From: Bacillota bacterium
GTDB lineage: Bacteria; Bacillota; Bacilli; Alicyclobacillales; SLC66
Length of the DNA stretch: 34,803 bases
Reading direction: 5' to 3'
Assembly: GCA_021846285.1 (NCBI GenBank)
Contig: JAJZCB010000036.1
Location: 1 to 34,803, forward strand
Numbering within the stretch: position 1 is the first letter of the stretch; each line of letters opens with the position of its first letter. The notes below the pieces were generated by a model that saw only the letters and a list, made by a program, of their open reading frames with translations, was not told the DNA's origin and made no database searches. Made by a program: the position numbers and the translations under genes. Of the stretch, positions 18,926 to 29,133 are shown one piece after another.

Positions 18926-18958
18926 AAAAAAACCGCCTCCAGCAAATGCCAGAGACGG
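18926..18958 (-). terminator. T-box intrinsic terminator
   Basis: CCGTCTCTGGCA and TGCTGGAGGCGG (18933-18958) form 12 pairs, some G-U, followed by seven T on the minus strand. It competes with the antiterminator containing the T-box core. Confidence 0.88.
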
Positions 18959-19179
18959 GTTAACCGTGGTTCCACTCTGATTCTGCGCGCCGCCTCGCGA
19001 CAGCTCGCACTCATCATTCGCAGTAACGGGCGAATCCGTCGAGTTTTACTGGGGAAAAAGGTCCCGTTCTCCTCGCTCGCGTCCGGCGCATTCCACTGTC
19101 GTTCACCTGCCCCTTTTCGCAGCTCCCGCCGTAACGGGTGAAGGGGCTCTCTGCAGGCGTCGTTGCAATGTACTCTTCC
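18926..19179 (-). promoter_or_regulatory. Cysteine T-box leader (riboswitch)
   Basis: Between gltX and cysE, the minus strand begins GGAAGAGTA (19171-19179), typical of T-box stem I. It has GGAATGCGCC with the codon TGC (Cys) at 19088-19090 in the specifier-loop context, then the T-box core AGAGTGGAACCACGG (18964-18978). This is followed by a 12-pair hairpin at 18933-18958 and a run of seven T at 18926-18932. Uncharged tRNA-Cys should block the terminator and switch on cysE-cysS. The same position holds a cysteine T-box in B. subtilis. Confidence 0.92.
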
Positions 19180-19214
19180 AGACGATCGATGTATGTGTGG
19201 ATCTGTGTGATTCG

Positions 19215-20687
19215 TTACAGCGCCCGGCGCTCTCCGGAAACGGCGAGCGCCTTTCCCAGCCGATCGAGCACGCGGGTTCGTCCAAGCAAAGCGAGAGAGC
19301 GGTTCAGATCCGGGCCATGCAATCGACCGGTAATCGCCGCGCGCACGGGAAAAAACAGTTCCTTGCCCTTTTTCCCAGTGACGGACTGAACATCTTTCAG
19401 TAGTGACTTCATCCCATCAGGCGTCCAGTCCGTCCATGCTTGCGCCAGTTTGACAAAGGCGTCCAAAACCGTGGACGCGTGTCCATTCTCCAGTGTCTCT
19501 CTGGCGTCCGCTTCCACGGACGCTGAATCGCTCACAAGAACGCTTCCGACAACCGGAAGTTCCGATAAACAGCTGACCTGATCCTTGTAGAGAGCAATAA
19601 ACTCAATCATCCAGGCATCGTCGACCGGAGTCTGCCAACCAGCGACTGCGGGTTCCAAAAAACGCCGCGCTAACGGAAGCAGTTCCTCAGCCGAGCGGTT
19701 CCTCAGGTAATGTCCGTTCATCCAGGCCAGTTTGGCCGCATCGAAAAATGCGCCGCTTCTGTTGACCCTGTTCAAGCCAAAAGCCGTAATGAGCTCATCC
19801 CGGGAAAAGATCTCGCGTTCCCCGCCAGGCGTCCACCCGAGCAAAGCGAGAAAGTTGAAGATCGCTTCCGGCAGATACCCGTATTCACGATATTGATCGA
19901 TAAACTGAATAATCGATTCATCCCGTTTACTCAGTTTCTTGCCGTCTGCTCCAAGAATCAGCGGTACATGACCAAACACAGGAGCCGTCCAGCCAAATGC
20001 CTTGAACAGCAGCAGTTGTCTTGGGGTGTTGGAGATGTGTTCTTCCCCGCGCACCACATGGGTGATGTTCATCAGGTGATCGTCGACAACCACGGCAAAA
20101 TTGTAAACCGGGATGCCGTTCGATTTCACGACGACGAAGTCGCCGCCGATCCCTTGTGGTTCAAATATCATATCACCACGAATCAAATCCGTAAACGCCA
20201 CTGGTTCATCGTCCATAACCCTGAAGCGCACAGTGGGTTTCCGGCCCTCGCGAATGTGCGCCTCGCGCTCCTCTTTCGACAGGTGACGACAGCGTCCAGA
20301 GTAGCGGACCATCTCTCCACGAGCGAGCAGTTCCTCCCGCTGTACAGCCAACTCTTCTTCAGAGCAATAGCACTCGTAAACCATGCCCTTGTCACGCAGT
20401 TCGTCGACATGGCGCAGGTAGATGTCAAGACGCTCGGTCGATACATACGGTCCGTAGTCGCCGCCCAAAAACGCCCCTTCATCCCACTCGATGCCCAGCC
20501 AGCGCAAGTTGTCGGCGAATTCTTGCGCGGCGCTTTCCACATTGCGATCCAAATCTGTATCTTCAATACGCAAAATAAAAGCCCCGCCATGGTGTTTGGC
20601 AAACAGATAATTGAACAAAGCCGTGCGCGCGCCGCCGATGTGCAAATGCCCCGTGGGACTCGGCGCATAACGCAGACGTACACTCAT
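19215..20687 (-). CDS. gltX: Glutamyl-tRNA synthetase
   Basis: This class I synthetase charges tRNA-Glu and, in most Bacilli, also mischarges tRNA-Gln for the amidotransferase pathway. The 490-residue product has the HIGH-type motif [19 protein letters not shown] at the N-terminus and the KMSKS-type motif KLSKRDES near residue 250. Length is typical. I use the ATG at 20687, which gives [13 protein letters not shown]; the ORF also opens at 20705 but has no conserved residues there. It begins after ispF with an 11-base overlap-free gap and is followed by the cysteine T-box. Confidence 0.98.
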   Translation of the reverse strand: MSVRLRYAPSPTGHLHIGGARTALFNYLFAKHHGGAFILRIEDTDLDRNVESAAQEFADNLRWLGIEWDEGAFLGGDYGPYVSTERLDIYLRHVDELRDKGMVYECYCSEEELAVQREELLARGEMVRYSGRCRHLSKEEREAHIREGRKPTVRFRVMDDEPVAFTDLIRGDMIFEPQGIGGDFVVVKSNGIPVYNFAVVVDDHLMNITHVVRGEEHISNTPRQLLLFKAFGWTAPVFGHVPLILGADGKKLSKRDESIIQFIDQYREYGYLPEAIFNFLALLGWTPGGEREIFSRDELITAFGLNRVNRSGAFFDAAKLAWMNGHYLRNRSAEELLPLARRFLEPAVAGWQTPVDDAWMIEFIALYKDQVSCLSELPVVGSVLVSDSASVEADARETLENGHASTVLDAFVKLAQAWTDWTPDGMKSLLKDVQSVTGKKGKELFFPVRAAITGRLHGPDLNRSLALLGRTRVLDRLGKALAVSGERRAL

Positions 20688-20697
20688 ACTCTCACCC

Positions 20698-21177
20698 TCA
20701 TCCATCGCGGCTGTCTATAAGCGCCACAGCCTGTACCGCAATACCCTCTTCTCTGCCGATAAAGCCCATACGCTCCATCGTCGTGGCCTTGATGCTCACG
20801 TCGGCTTCGGTCACCTGCAATTCTCGTGCTAACAAGTGTACCATGCGGCTCTTGAACGGGGCAAGTTTCGGCTTCTCGGCCAGCACCATGATATCGACGT
20901 TGACCACGCGATACCCACGATCCGAGAGCAACCGACACACGCGCCGGAGCAGTTGGACGCTTGAAATCCCCTCATACTTCGGATCGTTGTCCGGAAAATG
21001 ATCGCCGATGTCGCCGAGCGCGGCCGCGCCGAGAAGCGCATCCATCAGCGCGTGAACCAGCACATCCGCATCGGAATGACCGTCCAGCCCTACGTGATGG
21101 GCGACCTCAATACCACCGAGGATCAGCGGTCTCCCGGGAACGAAACGATGCACGTCAAAACCCAATCCTACTCGCAA
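20698..21177 (-). CDS. ispF: 2-C-methyl-D-erythritol 2,4-cyclodiphosphate synthase
   Basis: IspF closes the cyclic diphosphate in the MEP route to isoprenoids. The 159-residue product has the zinc-binding GFDVHRF near residue 6, the conserved GHSDADVLVHALMDALLGA, GDIGDHFPD and KATTMERMGFIGREEGI. The TTG at 21177 is chosen because GGGAGG lies seven bases upstream and length matches (158 in B. subtilis). It overlaps the ispD end by ten bases, so the two are coupled. Confidence 0.96.
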   Translation of the reverse strand: MRVGLGFDVHRFVPGRPLILGGIEVAHHVGLDGHSDADVLVHALMDALLGAAALGDIGDHFPDNDPKYEGISSVQLLRRVCRLLSDRGYRVVNVDIMVLAEKPKLAPFKSRMVHLLARELQVTEADVSIKATTMERMGFIGREEGIAVQAVALIDSRDG

Positions 21178-21869
21178 TGGACCGCCTCCCACTGGCGCAT
21201 AAATTCGAGATCATCCGGATCTGTCAGTTTCACGTTCCATTTTGACCCCTGAACGATGCGCACAGGGATTCCCAGACGCTCAATAAGGGCGGCGTCATCC
21301 GTCACAGAAATACCCGCCTGCTCCGCGTCGCGATGTGCGCCTGTCAGCAGACGGCGCTCAAACACCTGGGGAGTTTGCACGGCCCAGACACCGCTGCGAT
21401 CGACATTGGCGCCGACATTCCCCGCATCGTCAAGGCGCTTTAAAGTATCTCTCACGGGGTGACCCAGCGTGGCCGCGTCGTAATCGGCGCCCGCCTTAAG
21501 AACAGCCATAAAGTCGGCGAGAGAAAGGAATGGCCGCGCAGCGTCGTGGACCGCCACCAGCGGCAGTGTACACGCTGAGAGCCCTCGCATGACAGAAGCT
21601 TGCCGATCCGGGCCCCCTGCCATCACAACGCAGTCCTTCAATCCGTGCAGCAACAGTTGATCGCGGGAACGTTTGACGTCCTCGGGATGGACCACGAGTA
21701 TACAGGACGTGACGCCGAAGCTGATCAATCGTCTCAACACATACACAAAGACAGGACATCCACAGAGCGTCAGCCATTGCTTTCGCTCTGTGACGCCCAT
21801 CCGGCTTCCCGTTCCAGCCGCCATGACCAGCACGTCAACCTGTTCTGTCAAGGTTTCTTCGCAATGCAC
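21168..21869 (-). CDS. ispD: 2-C-methyl-D-erythritol 4-phosphate cytidylyltransferase
   Basis: IspD joins CTP to methylerythritol phosphate. The product has the nucleotidyltransferase loop VLVMAAGTGSRMG, the VAVHDAARPF motif and WAVQTPQVF. The start is a GTG at 21869 behind GGAGAGGGCCGGGTATA, giving 233 residues; an in-frame ATG at 21890 has no visible binding site. Downstream it overlaps ispF. Upstream lies the palindromic element at 21920-22065. Confidence 0.95.
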   Translation of the reverse strand: MHCEETLTEQVDVLVMAAGTGSRMGVTERKQWLTLCGCPVFVYVLRRLISFGVTSCILVVHPEDVKRSRDQLLLHGLKDCVVMAGGPDRQASVMRGLSACTLPLVAVHDAARPFLSLADFMAVLKAGADYDAATLGHPVRDTLKRLDDAGNVGANVDRSGVWAVQTPQVFERRLLTGAHRDAEQAGISVTDDAALIERLGIPVRIVQGSKWNVKLTDPDDLEFMRQWEAVHCE

Positions 21870-21919
21870 TATACCCGGCCCTCTCCACATCCATCACGAC
21901 AGCAGCAACTTATAGAGGT

Positions 21920-22065
21920 TGTTCAAAAAGGGGTCAGAACTCCCCGGCGCACTGCCGCGTCAGCGCCAAGAATGCTCCCTCACGTACCCAAAACGTACGC
22001 TCGGTCCGCATTCTTGGCTCGCTTCCTTGCACTGCGCGGGTCTTACCTGACCCCCTTTTTGAACA
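21920..22065. repeat. 146-base imperfect palindromic element
   Basis: The edges TGTTCAAAAAGGGGTCAG (from 21920) and its near-exact inverse (to 22065, one extra base) bracket inner arms GCCAAGAATGC (21965-21975) and GCATTCTTGGC (22008-22018) and a tip CGTAC...GTACG (21983-21999). It lies right after the yacL stop. It could act in termination or be a mobile repeat. Confidence 0.7.
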
Positions 22066-22070
22066 GGATC

Positions 22071-23162
22071 TTATAATGCCTTCTCCAGCATCTTTGGCTT
22101 GGCGAAGATCATGCGACCTGCAGATGTCTGCAATACACTGGTGACCAGCACATCCAGCCGATGCCCAATAAACTCCCGACCGCCCTCAATGACGATCATG
22201 GTGCCGTCATCCAGATACCCGATCCCCTGACCGTACTCTTTTCCGTCTTTGATCACCTGCACCGCAATCTCCTCGCCGGGCAGAACCACCGGTTTGACGG
22301 CGTTGGCCAGATCATTGATGTTAAGGACGTCTACCCCTTGCAATTCACAAACCTTGTTCAGGTTGAAATCATTCGTGACCACTTTGCCGTTTAACTGTTT
22401 GGCCAGTTTGACCAGTTTGCTGTCGACCTCAGACAACTCCTCAAAGTCGATCTCAAGCACCTGAACCTTGACCTTGAGCTCCTTCTGAACACGGTTCAAA
22501 ATGTCCAGACCGCGCCGCCCGCGGTTTCGTTTGAGCACATCAGAACTGTCGGCGATGTGTTGAAGTTCCTCCAGCACAAACGACGGAATAATCAGGATGC
22601 CATCGAGAAAGCCCGTCTGAACGATGTCCGCGATACGCCCATCTATAATCACGCTGGTGTCAAGGAGTTTGGCCTCGCCAGCGCGAGGAGCGGGCGCGGC
22701 TGTCCGCGCCGCCTTGTCCCGATCTCTGGAAGACTTGGCGAGCAGCGACGGCAACAGGGAAAAAATCTCCTCCCGTCGCGAAAAGAAGATACGGAAACCG
22801 AGATAGCCCAGAACAATAGACACAAAAAACTGGATAAACAACCCGACCACAGGGATTTCCCCAGCGGCGGGCGTCACCACATACGCAATGACAAGGCCAA
22901 TAACCAACCCAATGACTCCCGACAACAGGTCGACGAGCGGAGTATGGATGAGCCTGTCTTCCAGCCAGCGAAACCAATTCACAAGGGGATCCACCACAAA
23001 CGTACCGAGAAAAAGAGCGATGACTCCACCCAAAACAGCGGTCGCCACGGACTCCCACGGGAAAATATGAACATGAATAAGTGCGAACACGCGATCTCCG
23101 TAGGCTCCACCGAGGGCTAACCCGATAATGAAGAAGAATAGCTGAATCAATTTGCGTACCAA
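22071..23162 (-). CDS. PIN/TRAM domain membrane protein (YacL family)
   Basis: This 363-residue protein has four membrane helices (residues about 8-130), a PIN nuclease-like domain ([15 protein letters not shown] with the acidic Asp near residue 170, then [14 protein letters not shown]) and a C-terminal TRAM domain ([20 protein letters not shown]). B. subtilis YacL is thought to be an RNA-binding or cleaving membrane protein; its target is not established here. The TTG at 23162 follows AGGAGGTGACATACG. It has its own promoter and leads the yacL-ispD-ispF-gltX group. Confidence 0.93.
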   Translation of the reverse strand: MVRKLIQLFFFIIGLALGGAYGDRVFALIHVHIFPWESVATAVLGGVIALFLGTFVVDPLVNWFRWLEDRLIHTPLVDLLSGVIGLVIGLVIAYVVTPAAGEIPVVGLFIQFFVSIVLGYLGFRIFFSRREEIFSLLPSLLAKSSRDRDKAARTAAPAPRAGEAKLLDTSVIIDGRIADIVQTGFLDGILIIPSFVLEELQHIADSSDVLKRNRGRRGLDILNRVQKELKVKVQVLEIDFEELSEVDSKLVKLAKQLNGKVVTNDFNLNKVCELQGVDVLNINDLANAVKPVVLPGEEIAVQVIKDGKEYGQGIGYLDDGTMIVIEGGREFIGHRLDVLVTSVLQTSAGRMIFAKPKMLEKAL

Positions 23163-23224
23163 CGTATGTCACCTCCTGTACCCCAGTATAGTCAAAACTG
23201 AATCTTTTAAACGCAATCATCTTA

Positions 23225-23253
23225 AGATTATCACGGGTACACGGAGGGGTCAA
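23225..23253 (-). promoter_or_regulatory. Sigma-A promoter upstream of yacL
   Basis: TTGACC (23248-23253) and TAATCT (23225-23230) are spaced by 17 bases on the minus strand, with an extended TG before the -10. It lies in the space between pssA and yacL. Confidence 0.8.
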
Positions 23254-23299
23254 ACGGGAAACATTAAGCGCATTGAGTAATCCTCCGCATCACACGGAT

Positions 23300-24016
23300 C
23301 TATTGTGTAGAGCGATAGCGGTCCGTTTCCTCCTTGCGCGGTTTCTTGCGCAAGATTGAACGAATATCATACCATATCCCGTATCCTCCATACACCGCCA
23401 AAATAAGGAAAATAAAGCGAACCACCACATCGCGATGGTTGATCATAACCATCGCTACAACAACCGCCAATATGGGTATGGCAATATACGCCTTGCGGGG
23501 AATCCCCAACTTTTTAAAGTTCGGATATCTGGTCTTGCTGACCATCAGGTAACTCAAGGCAACGGTCAACACGGGTAGCCAGAGAGTGGGAATGAGTCCG
23601 TGATACAGGGCAAAGGTGGCCAGAATGCCTCCTGCGGCCGTGATTGGCAATCCCACAAAGTAGTTTGTCCGACCCGGATGCACATTGAAACGAGCCAGTC
23701 TAAGCGCTCCGGCCACTGGAAACAGCACCGCGATCACACTGCCGGCGACGCCCACGTCCTTGAGCACTGCGACATACATGATCACAGCGGGGGCGACGCC
23801 AAACGTCACAATGTCAGACAGCGAATCGAGTTCCTTTCCAAAGTCGCTCTGTATGTGTAAAGCCCTCGCCAGACGACCATCCAGGCCATCACAAACCATC
23901 CCGGCAATCACAAACAGCGCCGCGATCTGAAAATCGCCCTGGATGGCCAGCATAACGGCCGTCATTCCCAATATCAGGTTCAGAATGGTTAAGGCGTTAG
24001 CCAGTGAACTGCGCAT
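23300..24016 (-). CDS. pssA: CDP-diacylglycerol-serine O-phosphatidyltransferase
   Basis: PssA makes phosphatidylserine from CDP-diacylglycerol and serine. The 238-residue membrane protein carries the CDP-alcohol phosphatidyltransferase signature at residues 43-68 (DGLDGRLARAL and GKELDSLSD, matching D-x2-D-G-x2-A-R-x8-G-x3-D-x3-D) and about six hydrophobic helices. The ATG at 24016 follows GAGGAGGGTTCCA. Unlike B. subtilis, it lies between disA and yacL. The serine (rather than glycerol) specificity is inferred from the FNVHPGR and GLP regions. Confidence 0.93.
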   Translation of the reverse strand: MRSSLANALTILNLILGMTAVMLAIQGDFQIAALFVIAGMVCDGLDGRLARALHIQSDFGKELDSLSDIVTFGVAPAVIMYVAVLKDVGVAGSVIAVLFPVAGALRLARFNVHPGRTNYFVGLPITAAGGILATFALYHGLIPTLWLPVLTVALSYLMVSKTRYPNFKKLGIPRKAYIAIPILAVVVAMVMINHRDVVVRFIFLILAVYGGYGIWYDIRSILRKKPRKEETDRYRSTQ

Positions 24017-24050
24017 TGGAACCCTCCTCTATATGTGAAACAGGATACCC

Positions 24051-25145
24051 TCAAAGGTTGCGTTCCAAAAGAGCGAGTTCCTGCATCCGCTTGAGCCCCT
24101 CCTTGATTGTGCGAGCGCGCACGGCGCCAATACCCTCTACATCGTCCAACTCCTCCACCGAAGCGGACACGATGCGTCCCAGTGTTGCAAATTCACCCGT
24201 CAGATTGTCGATGACTGGTTGCGGCAACCGCGGAATTTTGTGTAACAGGCGATACCCACGCGATGCGATAACGGTTTCCGCCAGATTGGCGGCTTCGACA
24301 TAGCCAAGCGCTCGGGCAATCACCTGCCCACTTAGCAGTTCTTCAGAATCCAGGGCGTGAATTTGCGTCAGGATCTGATGTGGCGTAAGTTCATATCCGG
24401 ATGCCGAGTAATCCTTGACGAGCAGGTACGCCTCCTCGTCAATTTTTGACACCAATTCATCCATTTGCATCGAAACTAACCGACCTTCTGTTCCGAGTTC
24501 AGTAATATAGCGCTTAATTTCACTCTTAATGCGCAAAACCATTTCGAACCGTTGCAATACGCCTGCTACATCGGCGAGTGTAACCATCTCCTCCATTTCA
24601 AGCGCAGAGAGGTTGGTGAGAGTGGCGTCAAGAACGGATTTGTAACGTTCGAGTGTCTGCACCGCCTGATTCGCCTTTGTAATGATCACGCTTAAATCCT
24701 TCAATAAATAACGAATATTCCCTTGATACAGCGTGATTACATTGCGGCGCTGGGAGACGCAGATCACCAGACGCCCTGTCTGCTTTGCCACTCGTTCCGC
24801 CGTGCGATGGCGAGTTCCTGTCTCGTTGGAGTAAATCGTTGGATCGGGATTGACCTGGGCGTTCGCATATAGAATTCGCTTCAGATCCTCACTCAGGATA
24901 ATGGCGCCATCCATTTTGGCCAACTCATAGAGCCCAGCTGGCGTCAGTTCACAATCAATCGAAAATCCTCCGTCCAGCAATGAGTGCATGAGCGCATCAT
25001 GTCCCACGATAATCAACCCGCCCGTATTGGCGCGCAACACGTTGTCGACACCTTCTCGAATGGGCGTACCCGGCGCCACCATTCTAAGTGTCCGCATCAT
25101 AAAATTATCGCGTCTGCCGTCGTCCCGCTTCCCGTCCTCCCGCAT
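24051..25145 (-). CDS. disA: Diadenylate cyclase DisA
   Basis: DisA synthesises c-di-AMP and scans DNA for branched damage. The 364-residue product has the cyclase motifs DGAIILSE at residues 79-81 onward and RHRTAERVAK near residue 110, a helical linker (residues about 150-280) and a C-terminal helix-hairpin-helix DNA-binding domain (DVEGIGAVRARTIKEGL). I use the ATG at 25145 behind GGGAGGGTGACCGCA; the ORF opens at a GTG at 25154 overlapping radA. The N-terminus is longer and more charged (EDGKRDDGRRD) than usual. It follows radA directly. Confidence 0.97.
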   Translation of the reverse strand: MREDGKRDDGRRDNFMMRTLRMVAPGTPIREGVDNVLRANTGGLIIVGHDALMHSLLDGGFSIDCELTPAGLYELAKMDGAIILSEDLKRILYANAQVNPDPTIYSNETGTRHRTAERVAKQTGRLVICVSQRRNVITLYQGNIRYLLKDLSVIITKANQAVQTLERYKSVLDATLTNLSALEMEEMVTLADVAGVLQRFEMVLRIKSEIKRYITELGTEGRLVSMQMDELVSKIDEEAYLLVKDYSASGYELTPHQILTQIHALDSEELLSGQVIARALGYVEAANLAETVIASRGYRLLHKIPRLPQPVIDNLTGEFATLGRIVSASVEELDDVEGIGAVRARTIKEGLKRMQELALLERNL

Positions 25146-25150
25146 TGCGG

Positions 25151-26527
25151 TCACCCTCCCAACGCAATTCGCAAGGCCTCCTGCACAGTGCTCACACCGA
25201 TAACTTCAATGCCGGCAGTCGAAGGCGAAGTCAATCGCCCCACATTCAACGCTGGCGCCACAACGCGGGAGAAACCCAGTTTCTCCGCTTCCTGAACGCG
25301 CTGATCCAGCCGGGTCACAGCGCGCACTTCGCCTGTTAACCCAACTTCCCCAATCAGGACGATTCCCGGCGCGATAGCTGTTTCCCTAAAGCTCGACACA
25401 ATACACAGCGCAACGCCGAGGTCGATCGCAGGTTCTTCCATGCGCATACCACCCGCTACATTCACATATGCATCCTGGCTCTGCAGATATAACCCAAGAC
25501 GTTTTTCCAGAACTGCCATGAGCAGCGATACCCGATTGTAGTCGAGTCCTGACGCCATGCGACGTGGAGTGCCGAATGCAGTAGGGGTGACCAAAGCCTG
25601 CACCTCGGCCAGAACAGGCCTTGTTCCTTCCAAACTGGCAACCACCGCAGATCCGGCAGACCCTGCCGTGCGTTCTGCCAAAAAAAGTTCCGACGGGCTC
25701 AACACATCAATTAAGCCCGAAGACTGCATATCAAAGACGCCGATTTCATTGGTCGACCCAAAGCGGTTCTTTACGCCGCGCAAGATTCGGAAACGGTGGT
25801 GCCGATCCCCCTCAAAATAGAGTACAGCGTCAACCATGTGCTCCATCAGGCGCGGACCGGCAATCGTTCCGTCCTTGGTCACATGTCCCACGATGCATGT
25901 CGCCAAACGCCGCTCCTTAGCCATACGCAGGAAGGACAGCGTACATTCCCGCACTTGTTGCGGCGACCCTGGAGCAGACGGCAAATGACCGCGTGCCATG
26001 GTCTGGATGGAATCGATGACGAGAAAATGAGGGTCAACGGCAGCTACCTGTCTCTCAATGCGCTCCAGGTCAGTCTCGGCCAGCACGTATAACCTGTCTG
26101 TAAACGAACCGATTCGCTCCGCACGGAGTCGTACCTGCTGCGGCGACTCCTCTCCGGTTACATAAAGAACAGAAACCCCCGCTCGCGCGACCGCATGCGC
26201 AGTCTGCAACAGGAGTGTCGATTTTCCGATGCCAGGATCTCCGCCCACGAGAAAAAGGGAACCAGGAATCACACCGCCGCCCAGTACGCGGTCAAATTCA
26301 TTGCTGCCCGTAGAGAAACGCGACACCTCAACCATGTCGATGTCTTGCATGAGAAGCGGTTCAGAAGCCTCGCCAGCCCTACTCGACCCTTGACCATACG
26401 CCTGCACTGGGGCAACCGTCTCTTCCATCATGGTGCTCCAGGCTCCGCATCCTGGACATCGCCCAAGCCATTTGGGACTTTCTGATCCACAATCAGTACA
26501 CACAAATCTAGTCTTGGCCTTTTTCAT
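25151..26527 (-). CDS. radA: DNA repair protein RadA
   Basis: RadA (Sms) is a RecA-like branch migration ATPase in recombinational repair. The 458-residue product has an N-terminal zinc finger CTDCGSESPKWLGRCPGCG, a Walker A GGDPGIGKSTLLLQTAHA near residue 85, the family motif KNRFG and a Lon-like C-terminal domain without a clear protease dyad. The ATG at 26527 is chosen as MKKAKTRFVCTDCG matches RadA; the longer ORF to 26572 has no homology. Its Shine-Dalgarno is weak. It follows clpC after a terminator-like hairpin and precedes disA. Confidence 0.97.
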   Translation of the reverse strand: MKKAKTRFVCTDCGSESPKWLGRCPGCGAWSTMMEETVAPVQAYGQGSSRAGEASEPLLMQDIDMVEVSRFSTGSNEFDRVLGGGVIPGSLFLVGGDPGIGKSTLLLQTAHAVARAGVSVLYVTGEESPQQVRLRAERIGSFTDRLYVLAETDLERIERQVAAVDPHFLVIDSIQTMARGHLPSAPGSPQQVRECTLSFLRMAKERRLATCIVGHVTKDGTIAGPRLMEHMVDAVLYFEGDRHHRFRILRGVKNRFGSTNEIGVFDMQSSGLIDVLSPSELFLAERTAGSAGSAVVASLEGTRPVLAEVQALVTPTAFGTPRRMASGLDYNRVSLLMAVLEKRLGLYLQSQDAYVNVAGGMRMEEPAIDLGVALCIVSSFRETAIAPGIVLIGEVGLTGEVRAVTRLDQRVQEAEKLGFSRVVAPALNVGRLTSPSTAGIEVIGVSTVQEALRIALGG

Positions 26528-26587
26528 GACGCTTTCACTATACATCAGAGAAATGCAAATAACCAGCGTCAAAAGGATGAAAATACC

Positions 26588-26622
26588 AAGGCCAGTAAAG
26601 CGCGAACGGCTTTACTGGCCTT
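26588..26622 (-). terminator. Terminator-like hairpin between clpC and radA
   Basis: AAGGCCAGTAAAGC (26588-26601) and GCTTTACTGGCCTT (26609-26622) are perfect inverses of 14 bases around a seven-base loop. On the minus strand GGTATTTTC follows. Placed just after clpC, it likely separates the ctsR operon from radA. Confidence 0.8.
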
Positions 26623-26652
26623 CTGGCCGCCGCAACTTCTGCGCAGCGCAGG

Positions 26653-29088
26653 TTACGCCTGAACAGTCTGGCCCACGCGTCGCGCCAGAAGTCCGCCATT
26701 GGGATCGACATCGATCTCGACACGATCGCCGCGTTCGATTTCGCCCCCAAGCAGTGACTCGGACAGTCTATCCTCGATGTGCCGTTGCATCGCTCGCTTT
26801 AGAGGACGGGCTCCATATTGTGGATCGTATCCCTCTTTCGCCAGAAAGGCTTTGGCCGCTTCTGTCAGAGTCAAATGCAGGCCATACTCCTCTAACCGTT
26901 TGCCAAGTTCACCGGCCAACAGCGACACAATCCTGGCGATATCCTCCTGCCCAAGTTCATGAAAGACAATCAGTTCATCGACCCTGTTCAGAAACTCTGG
27001 CCGAAAGGTCTTTTTCAAGTCCTCCATCACACGGTCTTTCATGTCATGATAGGCACTGTCTGATCCGCTCTTAAAGCCGAGCGGTCCCCCGCGTTTGATC
27101 ATCTGCGCTCCCACGTTGGACGTCATGATGATCACCGTGTTGCGAAAGTCCACCGTGCGACCTTTTCCATCCGTCAGACGCCCATCGTCCAATGCCTGCA
27201 AAAGTACGTTGAACACTTCCGGATGCGCCTTTTCCACCTCATCGAGAAGTACTACAGAATACGGTTTGCGACGCACTTTTTCCGTCAGTTGGCCACCTTC
27301 TTCGTAACCGACGTATCCGGGAGGCGCTCCCACCAGGCGAGCGGTCGTGTGACGTTCCATATACTCGGACATGTCGATCCTGATCATGGCGTCTTCATCG
27401 CCAAACATCGCCTCAGCGAGGGCCCGCGCCAATTCGGTTTTACCGACACCTGTCGGCCCCAGGAAAATGAACGATCCGATTGGCCGCTTCGGATCTTTAA
27501 GCCCGGCCCGCGCCCGCCGAATGGCCCTTGAAACTGCCGCTACCGCCTCGTCCTGGCCTATCACGCGTTCGTGCAGCAACTGTTCCATGTTGAGCAGTCT
27601 CGACGATTCGGCTTCGGCAAGCTTCTTCACGGGGATTCCCGTCCAGCTCGACACGATTTCAGCAATATCTTCGTCTGTGACGGCTACATCGTGAGAATCC
27701 TGCCGCTGTTGCCATTGCATGCGGCGCTGTTCCAAGTCATCGCGCAAGTGCTGCTCCTGGTCCCGCAGAGACGCTGCCAGCTCGAATTCCTGGCCCTGAA
27801 TGGCCGAATCTTTCTCCGAGCGAATCTCTTCAAGCTTCACCTCCAGTTCCTTCAGATTCGGCGGCGCCGTATACGTGCGCAACCGTACGCGCGAAGCAGC
27901 CTCATCAATCAGGTCGATGGCCTTGTCGGGCAGAAAACGATCGGTAATATACCGATCGGACAAGCGCACTGCCGCCTCCACCGCCTGGTCTGTGATCTGC
28001 ACACGGTGGTGAGCTTCATAACGATCACGCAAACCGTGCAGGATCTGAATCGCTTCGTCAGCGGTCGGTTCATCAACTTTGATGGGTTGAAAACGACGCT
28101 CCAGCGCTGCGTCCTTTTCGATGTGCTTACGATATTCATCCAGAGTCGTAGCTCCGATGCACTGCAGTTCTCCACGGGCGAGCGCAGGCTTTAAAATGTT
28201 GGAGGCGTCAATCGCGCCTTCCGCGCCGCCGGCGCCAATCAGCGTGTGCAACTCGTCAATAAACAGAATCACGTTGCCCGCTCCGCGAATTTCGTCCATA
28301 ATTTTCTTGAGACGATCTTCGAATTCTCCGCGATACTTCGTTCCAGCTACAACCGTACCCATATCAAGAACCATCACACGCTTGTTGCGCAGCGTCTCCG
28401 GAATTTCGTTGGACACTATACGCTGCGCCAGTCCCTCCGCCACCGCCGTCTTGCCAACGCCTGGCTCACCAATCAGAACGGGATTGTTTTTCGTGCGCCG
28501 GGATAACACCTGAATCACACGTTCAATCTCGGCTGCGCGTCCGATGACTGGATCGAGCTTAGAATCACGCGCGAGCGCGGTCAAGTCGCGAGCCAATCCA
28601 TCGAGCGTGGGCGTACTGGCAGTCTGGTTGCTGTCTGAAGTGTTCTCCGGCGTGTCGCTGCCGAGGAGCTGCAACACCTGTTGACGCGCCTTGGTCAGAT
28701 TGACGCCCAGGTTGCTCAGAACACGCGCCGCGATGCCTTCCCCCTCGCGGATCAGGCCGAGCAGGATGTGCTCCGTTCCGATGTAGTTATGATTGAGTTT
28801 ACGCGCTTCGTCCATGGACAGCTCGATGACCTTCTTCGCCCGTGGCGTGTATGTCGTGCCTGTGGAATTGCCGGGGCCGCGTCCAATAATTTTCTCGACC
28901 TCCCGCTGAATCTTGTCGCTCGTGAGGCCAAGACTGATCAGAGCCTTCGCCGCAATGCCTTCGCCTTCCCGCACGAGCCCGAGCAGGATATGTTCCGTGC
29001 CTACGCCTGGATGACCCAACCGAACGGCTTCCTCATGGGCCAGGGTCAACACTTTCTGCGCCCTCTCCGTGAAGCGATTGAACAACAT
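26653..29088 (-). CDS. clpC: ATP-dependent protease ATPase subunit ClpC
   Basis: ClpC is an AAA+ unfoldase that feeds ClpP and, with McsB as adaptor, degrades arginine-phosphorylated proteins. The 811-residue product has two N-terminal repeats ([16 protein letters not shown] and [15 protein letters not shown]), Walker [14 protein letters not shown] and Walker [14 protein letters not shown] in D1, a UVR/middle domain around residues 420-465, and D2 Walker [17 protein letters not shown] with [15 protein letters not shown] use the ATG at 29088 behind GGGGGATCGTC. Length equals B. subtilis ClpC. Confidence 0.98.
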   Translation of the reverse strand: MLFNRFTERAQKVLTLAHEEAVRLGHPGVGTEHILLGLVREGEGIAAKALISLGLTSDKIQREVEKIIGRGPGNSTGTTYTPRAKKVIELSMDEARKLNHNYIGTEHILLGLIREGEGIAARVLSNLGVNLTKARQQVLQLLGSDTPENTSDSNQTASTPTLDGLARDLTALARDSKLDPVIGRAAEIERVIQVLSRRTKNNPVLIGEPGVGKTAVAEGLAQRIVSNEIPETLRNKRVMVLDMGTVVAGTKYRGEFEDRLKKIMDEIRGAGNVILFIDELHTLIGAGGAEGAIDASNILKPALARGELQCIGATTLDEYRKHIEKDAALERRFQPIKVDEPTADEAIQILHGLRDRYEAHHRVQITDQAVEAAVRLSDRYITDRFLPDKAIDLIDEAASRVRLRTYTAPPNLKELEVKLEEIRSEKDSAIQGQEFELAASLRDQEQHLRDDLEQRRMQWQQRQDSHDVAVTDEDIAEIVSSWTGIPVKKLAEAESSRLLNMEQLLHERVIGQDEAVAAVSRAIRRARAGLKDPKRPIGSFIFLGPTGVGKTELARALAEAMFGDEDAMIRIDMSEYMERHTTARLVGAPPGYVGYEEGGQLTEKVRRKPYSVVLLDEVEKAHPEVFNVLLQALDDGRLTDGKGRTVDFRNTVIIMTSNVGAQMIKRGGPLGFKSGSDSAYHDMKDRVMEDLKKTFRPEFLNRVDELIVFHELGQEDIARIVSLLAGELGKRLEEYGLHLTLTEAAKAFLAKEGYDPQYGARPLKRAMQRHIEDRLSESLLGGEIERGDRVEIDVDPNGGLLARRVGQTVQA

Positions 29089-29133
29089 GACGATCCCCCA
29101 TTTCATTTAAATATCCCAATGTCGATAACCAGG

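Noticed and set aside
18901-19017. N-terminal extension of cysE
   Set aside because: The stretch is the T-box terminator and core; the real ribosome-binding site and conserved N-terminus begin at 18900.
19710-20720. 336-residue plus-strand ORF opposite gltX
   Set aside because: Antisense shadow; gltX is complete and conserved.
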